DNA from: an uncultured Clostridium sp.
GTDB lineage: Bacteria; Bacillota_A; Clostridia; TANB77; CAG-508
DNA length: 22,534 nucleotides
NCBI GenBank assembly: GCA_947382445.1
Contig: CANCZH010000024.1
Span: 1 to 22,534 of the forward strand
Direction: 5' to 3'
Part shown: piece by piece, positions 13,060-20,117 of the stretch
Layout of the letters: each line of letters opens with the position of its first letter
How positions within the stretch are numbered: position 1 is the first letter of the stretch
Notes under the pieces: model-generated
Databases searched by the model: none
The model's input: only the letters and a program-made list of their open reading frames with translations
Told to the model about the DNA's origin: nothing
Translations under genes and position numbers: made by a program

Positions 13060-15027
13060 ATGGGTTTTTTAGGAATTAAAAAAAGATTAAGAATAGCATT
13101 ACTTATAGTTCTCTTTATTTTCATAATGCTATTAATAAGAATAGGTTGGCTTCAAATTATAAAAGGAAGCTTTTATAAGGAACTAGCAATTAAGCAACAA
13201 AATTTAGGAAGAGAAATTACTGCAAAAAGAGGAATAATATACGATAGAAATGGTGAAATACTAGCAATGAGTGCAAGTAGTGAAATGATAACAATAAATC
13301 CTAATAATATTCCAAAAGATAAAAAAGAGATAGTGGCAAAAACAATGTCAGATATTCTAGAAATTGATTATGAAAAAACTTTAAAAAAAGTCAATAAAAA
13401 TAGTTCAATTGAAATAATTGCAAAAAAAGTAGAAAAAGAAAAAAGCAATCAGCTAAGAGAATGGATGATATCAAACAAAATAGAATCAGGAATAAATATA
13501 GATGAAGACACAAAAAGGTACTATCCATATAGTAGTTTAGCTTCACAAATAATAGGATTCTGTGGTTCAGATAATCAAGGACTAAATGGATTAGAAGCAA
13601 AATATGAGGAAACACTAAAAGGAAAAGCAGGAAACATAAGTAAGGTAACAGATGCAAAAGGAAAAAATATAAAACAAATAGAAGAAAGTTACACAGAAGC
13701 AAAAGAAGGAGACAGTATAGAATTAACATTAGATTACAACATACAAAAAATAGTAGAAAAATATTTAGAAGAAGCATGTATAGACAATGTGTGTACAGAT
13801 GGTGGAAATATTATAGTAATGAACCCTAAAAATGGGGATATTTTAGCAATGGCAACATATCCAAACTTTAATTTAAATGAACCATTTAAAATAAATAATG
13901 AAGAATTAGCAAATGTTTGGGATACACTTTCATCAGAAGAAAAAAATAATAACTTACAAGCAATGTGGAGAAACAAGGCAATAGCTGATACATATGAACC
14001 AGGGTCAACATTTAAATTAGTAACAGCATCAGCATCATTAGAAGAAGGATTGTGTGGAACAGACAAAGCAGGAGAATTCTCATGTTCAGGTTCAATAGAA
14101 ATAGCAGGTGTAAGAATAAAATGTTGGAGATATTATAGACCACATGGAGGTCAAAGTTTAAGAAACGCACTGATGAATTCGTGCAACCCAGTATTTATAG
14201 GATTAGGACAACGATTAGGAGTAGAGACATATTATAACTATCTAAAAAAATTCGGATTTTTACAAAAAACAGGAATAGATATTCCAGGAGAAGCTGGAAG
14301 TATATTTCTAGCAGAAGAAAAAGTAGGACCAGTAGAACTTGCAACAATAAGTTTTGGGCAGAGATTTGAAGTAACACCAATACAGATGGCAACTATGTTA
14401 TCTACAATTGCAAACAAAGGAAAATATGTAAAACCACGATTAGTAAAAGCAATAATAAACCCAGAAACAGAAGAAAGAACAGAAATAGAACCAGAATATA
14501 GAAATCAAGTAATATCAGAAGATACAGCAGAAAAAGTTTTAAGTATGATGGAATCAGTAGTTTCAGAAGGAACAGGAAAAAATGCCAAAGTTGAAGGATA
14601 CAGAATAGGAGGAAAAACCGGAACATCAGAAGATGGAGTAAACACAGGAAAATATGTAACATCATTTATAGGTGTTGCGCCAATAAATGATCCAGAAATG
14701 GTAATGCTAGTAACATTATACAATCCAACAGGAGAAGGAGGGCACCAAGGAGGTGGTGTAGCAGCACCAGTAGCAGGAAAAATATTTGCAGAAGTTTTAC
14801 CATATTTAGAAATTGCAAAAGAAGGAGAAGAAGAAAAACTAACAACAAAAGTTCCTGATTTAATAGGAAAAACAATTCAAGAGGCAAAAAAAATATTAAA
14901 AGAAAATAATCTACAAATAAAAATAAATGAAAATGAAGAAAATAGTGAAAAACTAATAACAAAACAAATTCCAGAAAAAGATATAACAGTAGAACAAGAA
15001 AGTTATATAATAGTGCATACAGAGTAA
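13060..15027 (+). CDS. spoVD: Class B penicillin-binding protein, SpoVD/PBP2 type with PASTA domain
   Basis: ATG 13060 follows AAAGGAG. The 655-residue protein has a membrane anchor (about 11-30), a PBP dimerisation/pedestal region (AKRGIIYDRNGEILAMSASS) and a transpeptidase domain. Its catalytic motifs are STFK (Ser316, Lys319), SCN (Ser374-Asn376) and KTG (519-521). One C-terminal PASTA domain follows (about 598-655, KVPDLIGKTIQEAKKILKEN). The single PASTA domain and location after ftsL match SpoVD, the spore-cortex transpeptidase, but the same slot encodes the septal PBP in related clusters, and in some Clostridia one protein may do both. It pairs functionally with the SEDS protein encoded at 17588. 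A terminator-like hairpin lies just upstream, with no convincing promoter in the 34-base gap. Confidence 0.9.
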   Translation: MGFLGIKKRLRIALLIVLFIFIMLLIRIGWLQIIKGSFYKELAIKQQNLGREITAKRGIIYDRNGEILAMSASSEMITINPNNIPKDKKEIVAKTMSDILEIDYEKTLKKVNKNSSIEIIAKKVEKEKSNQLREWMISNKIESGINIDEDTKRYYPYSSLASQIIGFCGSDNQGLNGLEAKYEETLKGKAGNISKVTDAKGKNIKQIEESYTEAKEGDSIELTLDYNIQKIVEKYLEEACIDNVCTDGGNIIVMNPKNGDILAMATYPNFNLNEPFKINNEELANVWDTLSSEEKNNNLQAMWRNKAIADTYEPGSTFKLVTASASLEEGLCGTDKAGEFSCSGSIEIAGVRIKCWRYYRPHGGQSLRNALMNSCNPVFIGLGQRLGVETYYNYLKKFGFLQKTGIDIPGEAGSIFLAEEKVGPVELATISFGQRFEVTPIQMATMLSTIANKGKYVKPRLVKAIINPETEERTEIEPEYRNQVISEDTAEKVLSMMESVVSEGTGKNAKVEGYRIGGKTGTSEDGVNTGKYVTSFIGVAPINDPEMVMLVTLYNPTGEGGHQGGGVAAPVAGKIFAEVLPYLEIAKEGEEEKLTTKVPDLIGKTIQEAKKILKENNLQIKINENEENSEKLITKQIPEKDITVEQESYIIVHTE

Positions 15028-15044
15028 AATAAGAATAAAGGCTA

Positions 15045-15072
15045 TTGCAAAAATTTTTATTATGTATATAAT
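15045..15072 (+). promoter_or_regulatory. Internal dcw promoter before murE
   Basis: TTGCAA (15045-15050) and TATAAT (15067-15072) are spaced by 16 bases, directly after the spoVD stop. It would drive murE, mraY, ftsW and murG independently of mraZ control. The -35 hexamer is the same TTGCAA as at mraZ and topA. Confidence 0.65.
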
Positions 15073-15105
15073 AAAAAGAGATTTTTAGATTAGGAGAGTG
15101 CGAAA

Positions 15106-16575
15106 GTGAAGTTAAGTGAAATTTTAAATGGAATTAATGATTTAAAAGCAAAAGGAAATGTTGATATAGACATTGAAAACATAGCATACGACTCAAGAAA
15201 AGTAACTACAAATACACTATTTGTAGCTATTAAAGGATACGATGTAGATGGTCATGACTACATTGAAGAAGCAATGAAAAAAGGAGCAACAGCAATATTA
15301 CTTGAAAATATTGAAAAAATAAGAAATATAGCTTTACCAGAAAATGTTACATTCATTGTTACAAAAGATACTAGATACAGTTTAGCAATTTCTGCATGTA
15401 ATTTTTATGGTAATCCATCAAGAAAATTTAAACTAATAGGAGTAACAGGAACAAAAGGAAAAACAACAACAACATATATGATAAAGACTTTACTAGAAGC
15501 ACAAGGTAAGAAAGTTGGACTAATAGGAACAATTGAAAACTACATTGGAGAAGAAAGTTTAGGGGAAAGTGATAGAACTACACCAGAAAGCCTAGAACTA
15601 CAAAAAATGTTTGCACAAATGGTAGAAGAAAAAGTGGAATATGTAGTTATGGAAGTATCATCACAAGCACTAAAATTAAACAGAGTTGCAGGAATAAACT
15701 TTGATATAGGAGTATTCACAAACTTTTCAAAAGAACACATAAGTGAAAAAGAACATAGTGATATGGAAGAATACTTTAATTCAAAAATGAAATTATTTGA
15801 AATGTGTAACAGAGGATTTATAAACATAGATGACTTTAGAGGTGCAAGAGTAAAAAGAGAAGCAAAATGTCAAGTAAAAACTTATGGTATAGATAACGCA
15901 TGTGATTTATTAGCAAAAGACATAACAATTACAAATGTAGGAGTAGACTTCAAAGCAAAACTTACAGATAGAAATGAAAGAATAAAAGTAGATATACCAG
16001 GAAGATTTAGTGTATATAATTCACTAGCTGCAATATCAGTTGCACTATATTATGGATGTTCACCAGAAATAATAAAAACAGCATTAGAAAATATAAAAAT
16101 ACCAGGAAGAAGTGAACTAGTACCAAATAAAAAAGAACTAAGCATAATGATAGATTATGCCCATTCACCAGAAAGTTTAGAAAACATATTGCAAGCAGTA
16201 AAAACATATACTAAAGGAAGAGTAATTGTTGTTTTCGGATGTGGTGGTGACAGAGACAGAAGTAAAAGACCAATAATGGGAGAAATTGCAGGAAGAATAG
16301 CAGATTATAGTATTATAACATCAGACAATCCAAGAACTGAAAAACCAGAAGATATAGTAAATGAGATAGAAAGCGGAATTTCAAAAACAAAAGGAAAATA
16401 TGAAGTAATAGTAGATAGAAAAGAAGCAATCGAAAAAGCAATTAAAATGGCAAATAAAAAAGATATAGTTATATTAGCAGGTAAAGGACACGAACCTTAT
16501 CAAGAAATAAACAAAGTAAAACATCATTTTGATGAAAGAGAAATAGTAAAAGAAATTATAAACAATATGAAATAA
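15106..16575 (+). CDS. murE: UDP-MurNAc-tripeptide synthetase MurE
   Basis: Start GTG 15106 follows AGGAG by nine bases. The 489-residue ligase shows the Mur layout: an N-terminal UDP-binding domain (YDSRKVTTNTLFVAIKGYDV), the ATP loop GTKGKTTTTYM (115-125), TTPESLELQ and VMEVSSQAL in the central domain. The C-terminal domain has MIDYAHSPESLENIL, FGCGGDRDRSKRPIM and the DNPR motif (407-410). DNPR is the signature of enzymes that add meso-diaminopimelate to UDP-MurNAc-L-Ala-D-Glu, so the organism should have DAP-type peptidoglycan. It has its own promoter immediately upstream. The stop codon overlaps the ribosome-binding site of mraY. murF, normally next, is absent here. Confidence 0.96.
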   Translation: MKLSEILNGINDLKAKGNVDIDIENIAYDSRKVTTNTLFVAIKGYDVDGHDYIEEAMKKGATAILLENIEKIRNIALPENVTFIVTKDTRYSLAISACNFYGNPSRKFKLIGVTGTKGKTTTTYMIKTLLEAQGKKVGLIGTIENYIGEESLGESDRTTPESLELQKMFAQMVEEKVEYVVMEVSSQALKLNRVAGINFDIGVFTNFSKEHISEKEHSDMEEYFNSKMKLFEMCNRGFINIDDFRGARVKREAKCQVKTYGIDNACDLLAKDITITNVGVDFKAKLTDRNERIKVDIPGRFSVYNSLAAISVALYYGCSPEIIKTALENIKIPGRSELVPNKKELSIMIDYAHSPESLENILQAVKTYTKGRVIVVFGCGGDRDRSKRPIMGEIAGRIADYSIITSDNPRTEKPEDIVNEIESGISKTKGKYEVIVDRKEAIEKAIKMANKKDIVILAGKGHEPYQEINKVKHHFDEREIVKEIINNMK

Positions 16576-16587
16576 GGAGTGAAAACA

Positions 16588-17568
16588 TTGGAATTTCAAC
16601 TGAAAATATTACTAATATCATTCTTTGCTACAATAGTATTAGGAATATTTATAATACCAATCCTACAAAGACTAAAAGTAGGCCAATCAGAAAGAGAAGA
16701 TGGGCCAAAATCACATTTGAAAAAAAGTGGAACACCTACAATGGGTGGAATAATAATGGCTATTTCAATAATAGGAGCATCCATAGTTGCATTTATGCAC
16801 TACATGGGAAAGGAACCAGAAGTAGGAAAGAAATTAATACCACTAATAATAGCTGCAATAGGATTTGGAATAGTAGGATTTGTAGATGATTACAAAAAAG
16901 TAATTTTAAGAAACACAGATGGACTAAAACCATCTAGCAAAATGTTAGGATTATTAATTATATCAGTATTGTATGTAATATATATAGAAAAAGTGCTAGG
17001 AATAGGAACAGACATGATAGTACCATTTTTCAAAACTAGCATAACATTACCAAGTATAATATATATACCTTTTGTAATTTTTGTAATGCTAGCAACAACA
17101 AATGCAATAAATCTAACTGATGGAGTAGACGGCTTAGCAACATCAGTTACATTAGTAATAGTAACAACAATAACAGTAATATCAATAATATTTGACGTAA
17201 AAGAAATAATAATATTCGGAAGTATAATTTGTGGAACATGTTTAGGCTTTTTAATATTCAATTTAAATAAAGCAAAAGTATTTATGGGAGATACAGGTTC
17301 TCTATTACTAGGAGGAGTTGTTTCATGTAGTGCAATATATTTAAAGATGCCACTACTAATATTAATAATTGCAGCAGTGCCAGTAATAGAAACATTATCA
17401 GTAATTATTCAAGTTGCATATTATAAAAGAACTAAAAAAAGAATATTTAAAATGACACCTATCCATCATCATTTTGAATTATGTGGATGGAAAGAAAATA
17501 AAATTGTTACAACATTCAGTTTAGTAACTGCTGCTCTATGTATAATTGGATTAGCATCAATTTTATAG
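16588..17568 (+). CDS. mraY: Phospho-MurNAc-pentapeptide-transferase MraY
   Basis: Start is set at TTG 16588, eight bases after AAGGAG (16574-16579). An in-frame GTG at 16579 lies on that site and cannot be used with it. The 326-residue protein is a ten-span membrane enzyme with all family motifs: FVDDYKK (Asp100, Asp101), NLTDGVDGLA (175-184), MGDTGSLLLGG (Asp235) and PIHHHFEL (His293-295). It transfers phospho-MurNAc-pentapeptide from UDP to undecaprenyl phosphate, making lipid I. It comes straight after murE, skipping the common murF position, and is followed by ftsW with 19 bases between. The TTG start and overlap of its ribosome-binding site with the murE stop suggest translational coupling. 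Confidence 0.96.
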   Translation: MEFQLKILLISFFATIVLGIFIIPILQRLKVGQSEREDGPKSHLKKSGTPTMGGIIMAISIIGASIVAFMHYMGKEPEVGKKLIPLIIAAIGFGIVGFVDDYKKVILRNTDGLKPSSKMLGLLIISVLYVIYIEKVLGIGTDMIVPFFKTSITLPSIIYIPFVIFVMLATTNAINLTDGVDGLATSVTLVIVTTITVISIIFDVKEIIIFGSIICGTCLGFLIFNLNKAKVFMGDTGSLLLGGVVSCSAIYLKMPLLILIIAAVPVIETLSVIIQVAYYKRTKKRIFKMTPIHHHFELCGWKENKIVTTFSLVTAALCIIGLASIL

Positions 17569-17587
17569 ATTTAAAAAAGGAGAAGAA

Positions 17588-18718
17588 ATGGCGAAGAAGA
17601 AAAAGAAAAGTGAATTAATTTTAAGAAATCCGCTTGATTTTACACTATTAATAACAGTCTTTATTCTGCTAGGACTAGGAATAATAACTGTATTATCAGC
17701 AAGTTCGCCAACTGCATTATCAAAAACAGGAAATAGTTATCAATATGTAGAAAAACAAATTATATCAGCTGTTATAGGAATAATATTAATGTTTACATTA
17801 TCAAAAATGGACTATAAAATATGGCAAAAAAACTATAAAGTAATATTTACAATATGTATAATTCTTTTATTTGCCGTGGGAATAATGGGAGTAGGAGCAA
17901 AAGGAGCAACAAGATGGCTAGACTTAGGATTTATATCATTTCAGCCATCAGAAGTAGCAAAAGTTGGAGTAATAATATTTTATGCAGCTTGGCTTACAAA
18001 AAATAAAGATAAATTAAAATCCATAAAAGAAGGATTTTTCATACCATGGATAATGATGGTACCAATGATTGCAATTGTATTAATAATGCAAAACCATTTT
18101 AGCGCTACATTAGTACTATGCATGCTAACAGCAATTTTAATGATTTTAGCAGGATGCAGAATAAGATATTTTATGATGTTTGGTGTACCGATAGCCGTAA
18201 TTGGAGTAGTAGCAATAATTTCAATGGGTCAAGGATTCAGATTACAAAGATTAATAACATTTTTTGATCCATGGCAAGACTTAGCAGATGGAGGATGGCA
18301 AATAATTCAAAGTTTATATGCAATAGGCTCCGGAGGAATATTTGGAGTTGGATTAGGAAACAGTAAACAAAAATATCTATACATACCAGAACCACATAAT
18401 GACTTTATATTTGCAGTACTAGCAGAAGAACTAGGATTTTTGGGATGTGCATTAGTAATAATATTGTTTGCAATACTAATCTGGAGAGGAATGACGATAT
18501 CAATGAAAGCACCAGATATGTTTGGAAGTCTTTTAGCAGCAGGAATAACATCAATGATAGGAATACAAGTACTTATAAATATTGCAGTTGTAACTGCATC
18601 TATGCCAGTAACAGGAATGGCGTTGCCATTTTTTAGCTACGGAGGAACAGCATTAATGATAGTTCTAGCATCAGTAGGAATATTGTTAAGTGTATCAAGA
18701 GCAGGCAATAAAGCATAG
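17588..18718 (+). CDS. ftsW: SEDS peptidoglycan polymerase FtsW/SpoVE
   Basis: ATG 17588 follows AAAAGGAG. The 376-residue multi-span protein has the SEDS pattern: LGLGIITVLSASSPTA in the first span, GAKGATRWLDLGFISFQPSE, the extracytoplasmic loop FFDPWQDLADGGWQIIQS with a conserved Asp (about 227), GLGNSKQKYLYIPEPHNDFI, and PFFSYGGTALM near the end (Ser350-Gly353). SEDS proteins are glycosyltransferases that work with a class B PBP; the natural partner is the SpoVD-type PBP encoded at 13060. Whether it serves division (FtsW) or spore cortex (SpoVE) cannot be decided; the dcw position is used by both. murD, often beside it, is missing. The stop codon is followed at once by the murG ribosome-binding site. 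Confidence 0.93.
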   Translation: MAKKKKKSELILRNPLDFTLLITVFILLGLGIITVLSASSPTALSKTGNSYQYVEKQIISAVIGIILMFTLSKMDYKIWQKNYKVIFTICIILLFAVGIMGVGAKGATRWLDLGFISFQPSEVAKVGVIIFYAAWLTKNKDKLKSIKEGFFIPWIMMVPMIAIVLIMQNHFSATLVLCMLTAILMILAGCRIRYFMMFGVPIAVIGVVAIISMGQGFRLQRLITFFDPWQDLADGGWQIIQSLYAIGSGGIFGVGLGNSKQKYLYIPEPHNDFIFAVLAEELGFLGCALVIILFAILIWRGMTISMKAPDMFGSLLAAGITSMIGIQVLINIAVVTASMPVTGMALPFFSYGGTALMIVLASVGILLSVSRAGNKA

Positions 18719-18729
18719 GAGGATAAAAA

Positions 18730-19845
18730 ATGAGAGTTATAGTAGCAGCAGCAGGAACAGGTGGACACATAAATCCTGGAATTGCTATCGCAAATAAAAT
18801 AAAAGAAAAAGAAAAAGACTCTGAGATAATATTCATAGGAACAAATAGAGGAATCGAAAATGACTTAGTGCCAAGAGCAGGGTATGAGCTTAAAACTGTA
18901 GAAGCATATGGAATAAGCAAAAAAATATCAATAAAAACATTAACCAATAATATAAAAACAATAAAAGGATTTAGCCAAGCGAAAAAAATAGTAAAAGAAT
19001 TTAATCCAGACATAGTAATAGGAACAGGCGGATATATATGTGGAGGCACAATAAGTGCAGCACATAAATTAGGAATACCAACAGTAATACATGAAAGTAA
19101 TGCATACCCTGGAAAAGCAACAAAGTTTTTAGAAAATAAGCTAGATAAAATATTACTTGGATTTGAAGAAACAGAAAAATATTTTAAAGATAAAACAAAA
19201 GTAGTAGCAACAGGAACTCCAACAAAAGTAAAACAACAACAATTTACAAATGAACAAAAAGAAAAAATGCTATCAGAATTAGGATTAGTAAATTCACTAC
19301 CTATTGTATTAGTATTTGGAGGAAGCCAAGGAGCACAAAGAATTAATGAAGCAATGGTTTCTTTAATAAAAGAAAAAAGGAACAAAGATTATCAAATAAT
19401 ATGGTCTGTTGGACAAAAGCAATTTGATATAATAAAGGAACAATTTAAGCAAGCAGGAATGAACATAAATAATATCAAAAACACCAAAATAGTTCCCTAC
19501 ATATATAATATGAGTGAAATAATGAATATTTCAGACATAATAGTAGCAAGAAGTGGAGCAATGACAATAACTGAAATAGCGTTAGTTGGAAAACCAGCTA
19601 TATTTATTCCATTACCAAGTAATTCTGCAAATAGGCAAGTGGATAATGCAAATATATTGGCTAAAATAGGAGCTGCTAAAATAATATTAAATGATGAAGT
19701 TAATTCAGATAATTTAGGTCAAAGTCTAGATGAGATGGTAAAAGACAGTGAAGAATTAAAAGAAATGGGAAAAAGAGCAAAAACAATTGCAAAATATAAT
19801 GTAGAAGAAAAAATATATGAAGAAATAAAGAAGATTGTAAAATAA
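18730..19845 (+). CDS. murG: UDP-GlcNAc transferase MurG
   Basis: ATG 18730 is eight bases after AGGAGG. The 371-residue protein is a GT-B glycosyltransferase: the N-terminal glycine loop GTGGHINPG (9-17), GTGGYICGGTISAAHKLGIP and VIHESNAYPGKATK, the second-domain loop VFGGSQGAQRINEA, SEIMNISDIIVARSGAMT, and IPLPSNSANRQVDNA for UDP-GlcNAc binding. It adds GlcNAc to lipid I on the inner membrane face, making lipid II. It is the last dcw gene here; ftsQ/divIB, murB, ftsA and ftsZ are not in the window. A large inverted-repeat structure starts right after its stop codon and could be the 3' end of this operon's transcript. Confidence 0.96.
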   Translation: MRVIVAAAGTGGHINPGIAIANKIKEKEKDSEIIFIGTNRGIENDLVPRAGYELKTVEAYGISKKISIKTLTNNIKTIKGFSQAKKIVKEFNPDIVIGTGGYICGGTISAAHKLGIPTVIHESNAYPGKATKFLENKLDKILLGFEETEKYFKDKTKVVATGTPTKVKQQQFTNEQKEKMLSELGLVNSLPIVLVFGGSQGAQRINEAMVSLIKEKRNKDYQIIWSVGQKQFDIIKEQFKQAGMNINNIKNTKIVPYIYNMSEIMNISDIIVARSGAMTITEIALVGKPAIFIPLPSNSANRQVDNANILAKIGAAKIILNDEVNSDNLGQSLDEMVKDSEELKEMGKRAKTIAKYNVEEKIYEEIKKIVK

Positions 19846-20041
19846 TAGATGGCAATGCAGTAATAAAAAATAAAAAAATAAGAATGTGAAGTGTAATAAC
19901 AATAGAAAGTCTTTATAAAATTAATTAGGGAATCTCATCCACGAAGTGGAATTATGAGGGCGCTGATTAATTTTATTAGACTTTCTTGTTATGGAGCGAA
20001 CCTTCGAAATTTTTTATTTTTTATTACTGCATTGCTATTTA
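19846..20041 (+). repeat. Rod-like inverted repeat or structured RNA between murG and topA
   Basis: Positions 19852-19877 pair perfectly with 20010-20035 (26 bp). The helix extends outward to 19846/20041 with G-T wobbles. Inside, 19896-19902 pairs with 19986-19992, 19905-19912 with 19978-19985, and 19916-19925 with 19966-19975. CTCAT (19934-19938) pairs with ATGAG (19954-19958) and CCAC (19939-19942) with GTGG (19946-19949) at a GAA loop. The whole 196-nt segment folds into one interrupted rod. There is no T-run after it, no coding frame, and no riboswitch I recognise. It may be a miniature inverted-repeat element, a small RNA, or an unusual 3' end of the dcw transcript. Confidence 0.7.
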
Positions 20042-20057
20042 ATATTATTATAAACAC

Positions 20058-20086
20058 TTGCAAAAAAACATATAATGAATTACAAT
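20058..20086 (+). promoter_or_regulatory. Promoter of topA
   Basis: TTGCAA (20058-20063) and TACAAT (20081-20086) are spaced by 17 bases. The perfect TATAAT at 20071-20076 is only 7 bases from this -35 and is not used with it. The leader is about 25 nt. Confidence 0.65.
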
Positions 20087-20117
20087 ACAAAAAGATTATA
20101 AATAAGGAGGTCAAACG

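Noticed and set aside
16579..16587. GTG 16579 as start of mraY
   Set aside because: Its G is the last base of AAGGAG, so the ribosome-binding site cannot serve it; TTG 16588 is correctly spaced.
18633..19385. 250-codon open frame on the minus strand opposite ftsW/murG
   Set aside because: It mirrors murG codons, has no ribosome-binding site, and its Phe/Ile/Leu/Ser-rich product is typical of the complement of A-rich coding DNA. Other long minus frames (for example 20618-21067) are rejected for the same reason.
19846..20041. T-box or metabolite riboswitch upstream of topA
   Set aside because: None of the conserved core sequences I know (T-box motif, SAM, c-di-GMP, glycine, purine) is present, and the topA promoter lies downstream of the structure.
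19843..20044. TAATA target-site duplication proving a transposable element
   Set aside because: Five A/T bases match easily by chance here and one copy overlaps the murG stop; without a second genomic copy it is not evidence enough.
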